Shown piece by piece: positions 1-10,300 of a stretch of DNA of 37,986 nt (its first letter is position 1; every line of letters starts with the position of its first letter). The translations under genes were made by a program, and so were the position numbers. Origin of the DNA: Planctomycetales bacterium (GTDB taxonomy: Bacteria; Planctomycetota; Planctomycetia; Pirellulales; Pirellulaceae); the NCBI GenBank assembly GCA_020426845.1, contig JAGQPF010000627.1, positions 1 to 37,986 on the forward strand, given 5' to 3'. The notes beneath the pieces are model-generated. The model saw only the letters and a program-made list of their open reading frames with translations, was not told the origin of the DNA and made no database searches.

Positions 1-2
1 AC

Positions 3-530
3 GGACGCTTCGCATCGTTGGTGGCCGCCGTCGGCGGAGTCTGCCACCAGGTGGCCAGCTGGGACGAGGCGCGACAAGTCATTGAGGCGTTGCCGCCTGT
101 CCAAAACGCCGGCGGGCTCGAGTCACCTCGGCTCCGCGTTGTGTGCGAGCCACCGTCGCTGCAAACCAACCTCGCCGGCCTAGTGGATCTCGACCGGATC
201 GACGACCCCCACGACCTCGCCGATGTCGAGCTGGCGATCGTTGCCGGCCACTTCGGCGTGGCCGAGAACGGCGCGATCTGGGTGACCGATGAACGCATTC
301 GCCATCGCGCGGTCTACTTCCTCTCGCAGCACGTCGTCGTGGTGCTGCCCGGCGACGCGCTCGTCCACAATCTGCACGAGGCCTACCGCCGGATCAAGCC
401 GCTCGAATCGGGTCGGTTCGGGATGTTTCTCTCGGGCCCGTCCAAGACGGCTGACATCGAGCAGTCATTGGTGATCGGCGCGCACGGCGCCCGTTCGCTG
501 ACTGTGTTGCGAATCGCCGAGTGGCGATGA
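3..530 (+). CDS. lutC: LutC/YkgG-type LUD-domain protein, 5' end missing
   Basis: This is the C-terminal part of an LUD-domain protein of the LutC type. In other bacteria LutABC oxidises L-lactate to pyruvate with iron-sulfur subunits LutA and LutB. The reading frame is open to the left edge, so the true start lies outside the window; the TTG at position 18 only restarts an already open frame. Visible family features are the central 'VAENGAIWVTDE' segment, the hydrophobic 'HVVVVLPGDALVHNL' strand-helix, and the C-terminal signature 'GPSKTADIEQSLVIGAHG', which is followed by 'RSLTVL'. These residues are the best-conserved part of the LutC family. The gene ends in TGA at 528-530 and is followed 24 bases later by a hairpin terminator, so it is the last gene of its transcript. 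lutA and lutB would be expected to the left. The family call is firm; the lactate substrate is inferred from the family. Confidence 0.85.
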   Translation, partial: GRFASLVAAVGGVCHQVASWDEARQVIEALPPVQNAGGLESPRLRVVCEPPSLQTNLAGLVDLDRIDDPHDLADVELAIVAGHFGVAENGAIWVTDERIRHRAVYFLSQHVVVVLPGDALVHNLHEAYRRIKPLESGRFGMFLSGPSKTADIEQSLVIGAHGARSLTVLRIAEWR

Positions 531-554
531 TGATTCAACGTCTCGCATAGCAAG

Positions 555-599
555 GGCTCTCCGCCGGCCCGGATTGATGCGAGCCGGCGGGAGCCTTTT
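555..599 (+). terminator. Intrinsic terminator after lutC
   Basis: GGCTC-T-CCGCCGGC (555-568) pairs with GCCGGCGGGAGCC (583-595) in a GC-rich stem with a single bulged T and a 14-base loop. Four T residues follow at once (596-599). It sits 24 bases after the lutC stop codon. It could also act against read-through from the opposing gene that ends at 641. Confidence 0.75.
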
Positions 600-606
600 C
601 AGCCGT

Positions 607-639
607 GTTTAAGTCACGTTTAAGCCACGTTTAAGCCGC
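607..639. repeat. Three tandem copies of an 11-bp unit
   Basis: The unit GTTTAAG(T/C)C(A/G)C is repeated at 607-617, 618-628 and 629-639. It ends just before the stop codon of the PQQ-like gene on the minus strand. The period is about one helical turn. No function is evident. Confidence 0.7.
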
Positions 640-640
640 G

Positions 641-1912
641 TTACTCGATGCAGAACAGGTGCTGTTCGCCGCGGATAAACAGCTGGTTGTCGACCGGGGC
701 GGGCGTTGCGTCGACGGTCTCACCCACCGAGTTGCTGGCCACGACTTCGACTTGGTCAGCGTCCTTGATGACGGTCGTTGTGCCGCTGCGGTCGGTCAAG
801 TAGACGTGGCCGTTGGCCGCGATCGGCGACGCATAGATGCTGCTCAGGCCCGGAATGCGAGCGGCGGCATAGTGCGGCTTGCCGTCGGTGGCGTTGACGC
901 AGGTCAACAATCCGGTCTTGCCCTTATAGAAGTAGAGCCGGTTGCCGGAGAGCAGGGGCGAGGCGATGTCCGGAGTGTTTTGGTCGACGCTCCAGGCGAC
1001 GTGCTTGGTGCCGCCGATGTCCCCTTGGCCGTCCAGGCGAAACGCGCCCAGGTAGGAGCCGCGGAAGCCGCTCCCGACGAACACCAGGTCCGAGCCCGAC
1101 ACGGCCGAGGCGGCGGGGCGATCGGTCTGGCCTCCACAGCGCCACAGCTCCTTGCCGGTCTCGAGGTCGTAGGCGCGGGCGAAGTTCTGTCCATTGAGCA
1201 CGACTTGCTGCTTGCCGCCGTGCTCGACCACCAACGGCGTCGACCAGTTGGTCGGCTCGTCGCGATCCACTTTCCAGATGGTCTTGCCGCTGGCCTTGTC
1301 CAAGCAGTACAGGGCAGACGGGCCCTCGTGATCCCAGGGTACCAGAATCTTGTCACCCACCAGCGTCGGCGAGCTGCCTTCGCCAAAGCTGTTGCGGGTG
1401 TTCATTTCGCCGAACTCGCGCTTCCACACCGGCTTGCCGTCCAACGTATAGCAGAACAGTCCGCGCGAGCCGAAGTGAGCGTAAAGGTGTTTGCCGTCGG
1501 TGCAAGGGGACGCCGAGGAGAAGCCGTTGGTGGCGTGCGTGCCTTGGTGCGGCTTGGCGACCGTGGCGGTCTGCTGCCAGCGAATCTTGCCTGACTCGCG
1601 GTCATAGGAGATCACAACGAACGCCAGCGTTGGCAGCGATCCACGGCCGCGCGGCTGGTCGGCGCCGCCTTGCGGGACAGCGCTGACGACGAACACTTGA
1701 TCCTCCCAAACCACCGGCGACCCGGAGCCGCGACCCGGCACGGCCGCTTTCCATTTGACGTTCTCCGTGGCGGACCAGCGCACGGGCGGCTTCGCCGTAA
1801 GCGACACGCCATTGCCGCCATCGCCGCGCCAGTGCGGCCAGTTTTCCGCCGAGGCGGTCAACGGAAGAAACACCGCAAAGGCAAACGCGAACTGCACAAT
1901 CGGACAACGCAT
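641..1912 (-). CDS. Exported PQQ-like (BamB-type) beta-propeller protein
   Basis: A 423-residue protein predicted to be exported and to fold as a quinoprotein-like beta-propeller. The start is placed at the ATG ending at 1912, 22 codons inside the longest frame, because GGGAG lies seven bases upstream and translation then opens with a classic signal peptide: MRCPIVQF, a hydrophobic core, and a likely cut after 'LPLTASA'. The mature protein begins 'ENWPHWRGDGGNG', the usual opening of planctomycete PQQ-like proteins. Blade motifs recur along the chain: 'SPVVWEDQVFVVSA', 'SYDRESGKIRWQ', 'CLDKASGKTIWKVD', 'AYDLETGKELWRCGG' and 'CVNATDGKPHYA'. These A/GK.xW-type motifs are structural and no catalytic residue is implied. 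The family is abundant in planctomycetes and its individual roles are mostly unknown. The fold and export are well supported; no substrate can be named. Confidence 0.85.
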   Translation of the reverse strand: MRCPIVQFAFAFAVFLPLTASAENWPHWRGDGGNGVSLTAKPPVRWSATENVKWKAAVPGRGSGSPVVWEDQVFVVSAVPQGGADQPRGRGSLPTLAFVVISYDRESGKIRWQQTATVAKPHQGTHATNGFSSASPCTDGKHLYAHFGSRGLFCYTLDGKPVWKREFGEMNTRNSFGEGSSPTLVGDKILVPWDHEGPSALYCLDKASGKTIWKVDRDEPTNWSTPLVVEHGGKQQVVLNGQNFARAYDLETGKELWRCGGQTDRPAASAVSGSDLVFVGSGFRGSYLGAFRLDGQGDIGGTKHVAWSVDQNTPDIASPLLSGNRLYFYKGKTGLLTCVNATDGKPHYAAARIPGLSSIYASPIAANGHVYLTDRSGTTTVIKDADQVEVVASNSVGETVDATPAPVDNQLFIRGEQHLFCIE

Positions 1913-1919
1913 ACAACGG

Positions 1920-1924
1920 CTCCC
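1920..1924 (-). promoter_or_regulatory. Ribosome binding site that fixes the PQQ-like gene start
   Basis: GGGAG on the minus strand lies seven bases before the ATG at 1912. The upstream in-frame start (1978) would put 22 polar residues before the signal peptide, so the inner start is preferred. Confidence 0.6.
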
Positions 1925-2038
1925 GGATGAAACAAGGTGGAAAACGTCTTGTTTAGTCAAGATTCGCGTCCGACTCAATCAGAATCCGCCGCGCCAAGTG
2001 TGGTCGGTTAGTGAGCTCACGATTTTTCAGGGAGGGAA

Positions 2039-2100
2039 CCCGAAGCGTTAGAGCGTTAGCGAGGGATCGGGAAGGAAACCCGAAGCGTTAGCGAGGGATC
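2039..2100. repeat. Two copies of a dispersed CCCGAAGCGTTAGCGAGGGATC repeat
   Basis: Two close copies, 2039-2068 (with 'GAGCGTTA' internally duplicated) and 2078-2100, lie in the 416-base gap between the PQQ-like gene and the small membrane protein gene. Related copies occur at 23738-23760 and 23794-23814, and a short piece (CCCCGAAGCGTCA) at 4292-4304 beside the 3' end of the giant gene. From memory, such 'CGAAGCGT(T/C)AGCGAGGGA' sequences are common between planctomycete genes. No coding sequence is seen in the rest of the gap. Confidence 0.75.
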
Positions 2101-2178
2101 GATTCGCCCAGCCCTCCACCACCAGGAACGGGAACCCGAAGACTTGACTTAGGCATTCATTGCTAAGACGCTGAGTAG

Positions 2179-2215
2179 GTGCCACGATGTGCCACGATGT
2201 GCCACGATCCGCCAC
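2179..2215. repeat. Tandem 10-bp GTGCCACGAT repeat
   Basis: GTGCCACGAT occurs three times in a row (2179-2208), followed by a degenerate fourth unit. It lies about 110 bases before the small membrane protein gene at 2329. The function is unknown; it could be a binding-site array or simple replication slippage. Confidence 0.7.
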
Positions 2216-2328
2216 GGACAAGAACGACGTCATGCAGGAGCCAGCCCCGTGTCACTCACGGGGCGGCAATTGGGGATCGCATCCCTTCACCGACGCACAG
2301 GCAGTCTGCAAGCCAATCGGTGTTAGAA

Positions 2329-2808
2329 ATGAATAGTCCACAACTTGAGGACTTTGCCACCTACTACCTTATTTCCCCGTGGAACGACCAGCTGCTCCCC
2401 GATCTCCTTTGTTTTGCTTTGCTCGGCACTCTTTGGGGGACGGGGTATCTCATTGTCGCACGAGTTCTGGGCAAGCCGAAAGCGCCTTGTCTTGTGGGTT
2501 TTCTCCTGGCCGTGGTGCTACTCGGCGGTAGTGTTGTTCGAGTGGCGCAGATTGCAAGAGCGAGGGACAGCTTAGGACAAGGATCTGTTGTGGCAGGGTT
2601 GGTGTTTGTAAAACACCAGCAGCCATTGAATGGTCACGGTGGGGATGACGTGATTTCCATTGCTGGCGTGGATTTTGCTCTGAACTGGTTCTCTTATTCG
2701 TTGGGCTACAATCGGACGCTTGCGCACGGGGGCATACTGCGCGATGGTGTTTATGTAAAAGTATTCCACATTGGCGGTCGAATTCTGCGAATCGATGCAC
2801 TCCAATGA
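2329..2808 (+). CDS. Small membrane protein of unknown function
   Basis: A 159-residue protein starting at the ATG at 2329 (MNSPQLEDF). An upstream extension in the same frame (from 2179) runs through the tandem repeat and is Cys/Arg/Ser-rich, so it is not believed. The protein has a short polar N-terminus, two hydrophobic segments at about residues 25-45 and 52-70 ('LVGFLLAVVLLGGSVVRVA'), and a soluble C-terminal part of about 85 residues. The C-terminal part has an even beta-like pattern ending 'NRTLAHGGILRDGVYVKVF' and 'GGRILRIDAL'. I recall a similar pattern (a hydrophobic strand, 'T..HGG.I..G', then 'V.Y.G..IL.L') in small proteins from other bacteria but cannot name a family. The next gene follows on the same strand about 100 bases later, so the two could share a transcript. 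Confidence 0.65.
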   Translation: MNSPQLEDFATYYLISPWNDQLLPDLLCFALLGTLWGTGYLIVARVLGKPKAPCLVGFLLAVVLLGGSVVRVAQIARARDSLGQGSVVAGLVFVKHQQPLNGHGGDDVISIAGVDFALNWFSYSLGYNRTLAHGGILRDGVYVKVFHIGGRILRIDALQ

Positions 2809-2914
2809 CTCGAGCTCTCGTCCATGATCCATGAGTGACGATCGAAATAAGCCCATTAACAATCGAGAAGCTAGCAGCCTACAAGCACCGGTTGCATTGG
2901 CTGGGAGCGTCCAA

Positions 2915-4153
2915 ATGACGCAGGCCGGAAAATCGCAGTCGCGTCGCGCACTTCAGGTTGGAAAGGCAACTCCAACTTGGGACGGGGCCTGGATTCGCTT
3001 GGCCTTGGCGCTGGCTTGCCTCAGCCTCGCGTTCGCCGAGCGGGCTCGCGCCGAGGAGCTGGCTCTGCGGGATCACACGATTGGGTATACCGAGTTGCGC
3101 ACGAACCTGCCTGGCGGGAGACATGCGAATGTTCGCACGATGAGAGCCGCCGTGATCCAAGGCGACGGATCGCAGCGCCGGTTGATTGCGGAATCGTTGG
3201 CCGACAATCCGGATGCTTGGACACAATTCGCGGGCTGGTCGCCCGACGGCCGTCAAGCCATCATCTCGCGCGGCTGGCAGCATCCTGACAATGCCCAGTG
3301 GGAGGAGCAGCATCAGCGGTTTCGCATGTCTCCCGGCAACTGGCAACTCGATTCCAGCCTTGTCGATCTCACCACGGGCGCCATGGTGAATGTGACGGCG
3401 GTCGATCGAGTGAGTCACTACAACAGCGCCTCGTTCAGCCCCGATGGCAAGCGGCTGCTGATGACTTCGTTGATCGATGGCGTCTCGAAGCCGTTTGTGA
3501 TGGACTTGGACGGCCGCGACAAACGCGACGTGTCGGGCGAAGGCGATGGATTCACCTATGGGTATAGCGCGTCGCCCGACGGCGAGCGGATCAGCTATCA
3601 CTCCAACTATCAGATCTATGTCGCGGACGCCGACGGATCAAATCGCCAGCAGATCCCGACCGGCCATCCATTCAACTTCTCTCCCAGCTGGTCTGCCGAC
3701 GGCCAGTGGTTGCTGTTCGTTAGCGGCACTCACGGCCGTAGCAACCCGCACATCGTGCGACGAGACGGTACGGGTTTGCGACAGCTGGCTGATCTGAATG
3801 GCTATCAAGGCTGGGTGCTGTTCCTCGACGTCCCCGACTTTCACCAGGGGAGCAGCGACGTCCCGGTGTGGTCGGCCGACGGCAAGTCGGTCTTTTACAC
3901 CGCCAAGGTCGGGGACAACGTCGAGCTGTTTCAGGCGCCGCTTGAAGGCGAGCCCAAGCAGCTCACCAAGTCCGAGCCAGACACACGACACTACCATGTC
4001 ACACCGTCTCCCGACGGACGTTGGCTGCTCTACGGCTCGCAGCGCGGCGGCGTGCGGCAACTGTTCGCCCGCGATCTCTCCAACGGCCGCGAGACACAAC
4101 TAACCAACGTCGAGGCCGGACACGCGGCCATGTGGCCTCATTGGCGTCCGTAA
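2915..4153 (+). CDS. Exported TolB-like (PD40) beta-propeller protein
   Basis: A 412-residue protein with a long signal region and a TolB-like propeller. The ATG at 2915 is preferred because GGGAG lies seven bases upstream; a longer form from the ATG at 2831 is possible but has no visible ribosome binding site. The hydrophobic stretch 'IRLALALACLSLAFAERARA' (about residues 26-45) is a signal peptide with a likely cut after 'ARA'. Six PD40-type blades follow: 'GWSPDGRQAII', 'SFSPDGKRLLM', 'SASPDGERISY', 'SWSADGQWLLF', 'VWSADGKSVFY' and 'TPSPDGRWLLY'. They are interleaved with 'DLDGRDKRDV'- and 'RRDGTGLRQL'-type turns. The C-terminus 'AAMWPHWRP' is the usual propeller closure. The protein is probably periplasmic. 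Planctomycete members are often thought to bind ligands or partner proteins, but no enzyme motif is present, and it is not the pal-linked tolB. Confidence 0.8.
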   Translation: MTQAGKSQSRRALQVGKATPTWDGAWIRLALALACLSLAFAERARAEELALRDHTIGYTELRTNLPGGRHANVRTMRAAVIQGDGSQRRLIAESLADNPDAWTQFAGWSPDGRQAIISRGWQHPDNAQWEEQHQRFRMSPGNWQLDSSLVDLTTGAMVNVTAVDRVSHYNSASFSPDGKRLLMTSLIDGVSKPFVMDLDGRDKRDVSGEGDGFTYGYSASPDGERISYHSNYQIYVADADGSNRQQIPTGHPFNFSPSWSADGQWLLFVSGTHGRSNPHIVRRDGTGLRQLADLNGYQGWVLFLDVPDFHQGSSDVPVWSADGKSVFYTAKVGDNVELFQAPLEGEPKQLTKSEPDTRHYHVTPSPDGRWLLYGSQRGGVRQLFARDLSNGRETQLTNVEAGHAAMWPHWRP

Positions 4154-4308
4154 AACGCGGCCACGCGGCAGGCGTTGGCTCAGATCCATGAACCGAAGGG
4201 AATGCAAATCGAAAATCGACGAGCCAGCTGTTTCAGTGGATCTCTGACCTTGAAATAATCTTGCTCGCTTCCCCATCGCCCGCCCTGGGCACCCCGAAGC
4301 GTCATCCG

Positions 4309-7300
4309 TTAATTCCAGTCCGCCATTGCGGCGTCGATGGCCACCAGGCTCGCGCCCCCGCCCCCTTCGCTCCGCCGCAGCTGGCGCCATGACTCTGGAG
4401 TCACGAACAGTCCCAGCGGCCGCTTGAACAGTCGGATGTAGTTGCTCCAGCCGGCGTACATCGTCTGAGCGTCGTCGTAGGTGCGAGGAAAGCCGATGTA
4501 CGACTGGTGGCTGTCGAATAGCGGACTGTCCTCCAGCCGATAGGAATAGCTATAGCGGACGAAATGAAGTCCCGGGTCCGCGTCCCAGGTCAGCGTCATA
4601 CGTCCTGTCACGAAATCCAGCTCGGCGCGGTCGATCGTGCGGACGGGGGTTTCCGTGGGGTAGCTGAAACTCGGCGTTCCATCCGCGGCAAATTCGACGG
4701 TGGCGATCGTTTTTGTGGCCGAGCTGTCGAGAATCACGAGAGTGGCCGGCTTGCGGTCGATTTCGCCATGCGGCATCCGGTACGTGATCACCGCTGCGCC
4801 TCCGTCGTCGCTGCCATCTCCGTTGCCCGACGTGTGGCCGGAAAACGCCTGCGATCCGGACACGGGAACGTAGGTGTAGCTGGCGCGGAGGAAGTGGGCG
4901 CCGGGGTTGCTGTTCCAGGTCAGCTCGACTTTGCCGGTTGTCTTGTCGACCGAGACGGCGGTAACTTGCTGGGAACCGGCGCCGATTTTCCTCAGCTCGT
5001 AGTCGTCCGCGTCCCGGTACTCGACTTCCGCCACCGGCCGCGCCGGGTCGCCGCTGAGGAAGACTCTGAGCAGCAGCGGTGCCGCGTCGGTGTAGATGCC
5101 TCCTCGGAACAGCTGATGGGTGGCGGACGTGTCGCCGCCGAAGTGGTACGTGGAATCAGCCGTTATCCGTTGAGTCTCGACGCCGTGCACCAGCACATCC
5201 AGTCCAGACTCCGTGTAGAGCATTGACCAAAGCTCATAGGGCACGTCGTTGGGATCCGTGTTGAGAATCTCCTGCCTCAGAGACGTGCTGTTGAGCGTCG
5301 CCCGAGTCTCCGCGTCTTTGAGCGTGCGAAGCAGCTCCAGGTACAGGAAGAACTGTTCGGTCACCACCGCCTGCGGCTCCACTCGCTCCCCGAGCCCGTC
5401 CCACGTCGTCTGGGCATCGACTTGCACGCGATACCGATCGTCCTCCGTCTTCTCCAACGCGCTTGCCAGGTAGTTGTGCTCCGGCGGCTGGACGCCGGAG
5501 GCCTTGGGCATCGCGGGAGGTGCTTGCCACTGCGAGATCATCTCGTCCACTGCACGGCTGGAGGTGGCCCGCAGGTGTTGGTTCTGGTAGACGTGGACTA
5601 GCTCGTGGACGAAGGTGGCGATGATCTGGGGCCCCAGTGCGCCCTGACGGATCTCGTAAGTTCCGACCTCCTCCTGATTGGCGAAGCGGAATTCGATGCT
5701 GTGCACGCCCGGGTCGCTCGGCCAAGAAAGTGTGATTCGGCCCTCGTCCAGATTGACCGACTCCAGGGACGGAGCAACCGTCATCGTGCCAATTGCGGTG
5801 ACCCCCAGCGCCGGCTCGCCCTTGTTGAGCGTCAACTGTAGGTAGAACTGGTCCGCGCCCGCTGCGCTGACGATGCCCGTCAGCATGTCCGAGCCGAGCA
5901 AGATGTCCGTGTGTTCCAGGTCATAGGTAAGGCTGGTCGTTCCGTCGTCATCGACCACCTTGAGTGACGCCGAAACAGTTACGTGTCGTGGCGTCGGGCG
6001 GGGGTCCACCACTCGCTCGTAAAGGGAGCTCGTCGCGTCCAGCAAGTCCGTCGTGCGGCGGTTCGCCGTTTCCGATCCCCACGGACGCGGATCGAGGAAT
6101 ACAGTGTTGCCGTGGACGTGTGCGCGCTCGGCGCCGAAATTGGCGAAGAAGTTCTCCTGGTCGATCACGCGCACCTGCGAGAGGTCCAGCTGCGTGCCGA
6201 ACACCAGCTCGGCCAGCGACTCTTCCTCGTCGGTCAGGCTGCGGCCAAACACCTCGCCACGGTAGCGAGCCATGCCGTCGAGCATCAATCCCAGGGCGGC
6301 CGCGGTCGGCGCGCCGTGCGTGTCGCGGACCAGCATCGCAAAGGCGCTCAGGAAGCGGACATAATAGTCCAGCGTGGAGGGGTTGCCGAGGTCGGCCAGG
6401 CGGCCCGCGAAGTCAGTGGCGGCGTCGCTCATGCCCTCAACGAATCCCACCAGCGCGTTGCCGACGGCGGTGACGCTGGTCCGCAGCATCCGGCTAGCGC
6501 TGTCCAGACCTTCCTCCAGCGGGCTTGCCAGTGAAACTGCGCCCGAAACTGCACCCGTCAAACTCAGGCGTTGCCGATCTGGAGCGGAGTACAGAGGCTG
6601 ATCTTCCGGAGTGCTCTCGACGGCGGCCAGCAGCTGGGTCATGGAGGTGTTGAGCTGCCGCTGTTCAGCGGGCGGGAGGGAGGCCGTCGCGCCTTCGTAG
6701 GACTCGCGAAAGCGTGCGAACGCGCGGTTGACCAGCGCCGCCGGCGCCGCCGACAAGGCCGCGTCATGATGAGCGGTGACGGCGGCGTCCATCAGCTGCT
6801 CAACTGACGCCAGCTGCTGTTGCTGCAGCTGTTGTGCCGCGGCGATCCAGTCGTCGGCGGTTCGATGCAGCTGGGCGCCGAGGTCTTTGAGGCCCTCGCC
6901 GAAGGCATGCAAAGGGCTGCCTTCCGGGAAGACTCGCGACAGCAAGTCGACGAACTCCGGCAGGGCATTGAGCTCCACCAGCAACTCCGTCAACTTGGCG
7001 CCTGGTCCTTGTGTGACCAGCTCTTCGAGGGGCTGCAGCAGCTCGGATGTGGTCAGCAGGTCCAGCTGCCGGTTGGCGCCCGTCGGCGTCAGGGCCTCGG
7101 CAAGCTGCTCGAGCCCAGGCAGCACCAGTGCTGGCCGCGGCACGTGCAAAAGTCCCCCGCCTCCTCCGAATAGGCCGCCGAGTGAGCCACCGTCCTGTTG
7201 GGTCGCAGAGGAGGCGGCACGAATGCGGTCAGGAGTGGGCAAGTAGTAAGTCAGCAAGGTTCGCATCGTGCTGAGCAGGTTGCCCAGGTCTTGCGGCTGC

Positions 7301-10300
7301 GGTGGCACATCCACGTTCAGGACATTGCCCAACTGCAAGTCGAGTCCAAAATCCGACCACCAGCCGTTTGCTACCCGCTGCGCCTCGTCAAACGCGTCGA
7401 GCACAAGATCTGGTAAGGAATCGGGCGGATGAGTCGCCATGGTTTGCAGGAATCCGCGGATGGTCTGCAAATGGGAGACGAGGTTGCTGTCCAGCACTTG
7501 GCTCCGCACCGATTCCAGCTGGTTCCACCCCTGGCGCCAAGGGTTGTTCTCTACGGCCTCTTGAAGCTGGGACGTGAACGTCTCGGTGGCCGACCGGATG
7601 GCTGCTTGGATGGCGGATCCGTCGATCAGGTTCATTGCGTGCTCCTGCACATTTGCAAGGTTCGTCTCGATCGCGCTGATCGTCTTGCCAAACACGTCGC
7701 TCGCCGCGTCCAGTGCCCAGTTGCTCAGGTCCTGGTCGCGGACGTTCAAAATCGTAGTCTTGTCTCGTGCGGCCCGTTGCCGCAGCCGGTCGATTTGGTC
7801 CTGGATGGCGCTGGGAATGCTCGCAAAATTGGACGCCCCCTGCAGTTGCACGGGCTGGGCCATGCTCGGCTGAGCAAAGAAAGGCGAGGGTGGCAACGGG
7901 GGCTTGGGGATCTGGTCCAGCAGCCGGTCGATGGCTTCTTGCAGCTCCCGCTCGATGTTCTCGATCGCGTCCTGGGCGTCGCTAAGGATGCGGCCATGCG
8001 CGGCACTCGCTTTGCCTCCCAGCTCTTTGGCGAGGGTGGCCAAGTCGTCCACGGAGCCGCGGGCCAGGTCCAGCACGCGTTCCCATCGTCCGTGAAGCAT
8101 CGTCCCGGTTGTGCCGTCCCGAAACAGGTTCAGATACTGCGTGGAGCTGATGGAACCGAGGCTGGACAAACGGTTGACGGTCAGTTCCTCAGCTCGCCTC
8201 AGATTCAACTCCAGTCCGTCAAACGACCCCAGCGACTCCTTCCATAAGCTCATCGAGGCGAGGACATATTCGATCGTCGATTCGGCGCTGTTGCGAAAGC
8301 CGTGCATGGCGGCGGACGTAGCATTGGAGAAGGCGATGGAGGGGCGGTCGATATATAGTTGCGCGCTGACGCCTGAGGCTGCGCGGACGCGCTGCACCAG
8401 CGTGTTGCTGAGCTCGTCTGGGGTCAGGCCGCGGGCCTTAAGCTCGTTCCAGGCGCCTTCGAGCGCTTCGGCTGTGAGGCGAAAGGGCGCGACGACATTT
8501 TCGAACGCTTGGTCCCTCAACGCACGCGCGGCATCCAACGGCGCGTTGAGCAGTGTGCTGCCGAGGTCCCTGAGCATGGCGGTGGCCGCGGTCGCAGCCG
8601 ATGTGTAGTGCGTTCGCAAGGAGTCGACCAGCTCTTCTGCCGCCGCGTCCAGCAGCCCCACGCCCAGCAGTGTCACCGACTCGCCGACCGCGCCGTGGGG
8701 ATCCTCCACCCGATAGACGAAGCGGTCGGTGCCCTGGAAATCGAGGTCTGGCGTGTAGTCGAATGAGCCATCCGCTCGCAGCTCGAGTTTGCCGTGGCGA
8801 GGGCCTTCGACCAGTGAGACGCGCAGCTCGCTATCGTCGACATCCCGATCGTTGGTTAGCAGCCCCTGCTCTGCGTCGATCTGCAGCGTCCCGACCGCCA
8901 GATAGTAGCTGTCGACGTTGGGCGCCGGCGCGTCGTTGACCGCGGCGACCAGGATCTCGACCACCGCTTCCATGCTAGCGCCCGCCGCGTCCTCGACGCG
9001 ATAGGTGAACTCGTCGCGGCCCGAGTATTCAGCGTCTGGCAGATAGACAAACCTGCCGTCTGTGGAGAACTGCAGTTGTCCATGTTCAGGCTGAACGACG
9101 ACCCGGGCGGCAAGCGGATCGCCGTCGGCGTCCTCGTCGTTGTCCAGTACGCTCTCGTCGATTGCCAGACGCAGGTCCTCCTCGACTAGGTACTGATTTC
9201 CACGAGCCAGCGGCGGGTCGTTGACCGCGGCCACCGTCAAGTCGACGGCCGTCGCCTCGCCGTCGGCCTGGCCGTCGTGGGGCCGATAGATGAATTGATC
9301 GACGCCGAAGAAGTTGGCATCGGGGATGTACTGAAACGAACCGTCGGGATTCCATGCCAGCTGGCCGTGGCTCGGCCCCTCGATTAGAACCGCGGACAGC
9401 TCCGGGCTGTCGATGTCGCTGTCGTTATGCAGCACGCCTTCGGCGCGCGGGACGGTCAATACGGCGTCCTCCTGCAGCAGGTACTGGTCGACACGCGACG
9501 TGGGGGCATCGTTGACGGCCTGCACGTCAATGACCACTTCGGCCACGTTGCCCACCTCGCTGTCGCGCTGCGGCCGGTAGCTGAACCGGTCGATGCCGTA
9601 AAAGTCGGCGTTGGGAACGTAGCGGAACGAACCGTCGGGGTTGACCTCGACTTGGCCAGAGTGTGGCAGTGTGACCACGCTGCCCACGAGCAGCGTTCCT
9701 CCTCCTCCGGGTTCATCGTTGAAAAGCAGTCCGCGCGTCGGCGGCACGACCAGCGCCTCGTCCTCGTTCACGGTGTACTCGTCACCACGGGCATGCGGCG
9801 CCCGGGACTCGGCAGTCGCCGCCAACAGGAAGCTCCCCCTGGCAGCATTACTGTACGCGCGAGCCTGTAAATAGACCGGGCCGTCCTCGGTGGCCGTCCA
9901 CTGCAGCCGCGAATACAGTCCTACGCCGCCGTCGTCGTCATAGGCCAAACTTGTGCTGCCGTCGGCGGCCAGCAGCCTCAGCGTCGTGTCGGTCACCCCG
10001 GGCGCCGTTTGGGAAGCGCTGGTCTCGAACGTGTATTGGCGGCCGGCGACGACATCGACTCGGAACCAGTCCACATCGCCTGCGGTTTCGATCTCGACGC
10101 CCACCACTTGGCCGACCTCCAGGCGGTCGGCGGACGCGGCGGAATTGTTTTGGTCGCCGGGCAAGGTTTCAGCGGCGACGATGAAGCTGCCCGTGTAGCG
10201 GCTGCTCCAGCCCTGGGCCTGGAGAAAGACCTCGGTCTGCCATGCGGCGGTCCATTGGATCCGAGCCATCGAGCCTTCGCCGCTGTCGTCGTCATACGCC

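Noticed and set aside
659..1594. 311-codon plus-strand open frame opposite the PQQ-like gene
   Set aside because: It is antisense to a well-supported propeller gene, with a repetitive Val/Gly/Ala/Arg composition and no ribosome binding site.
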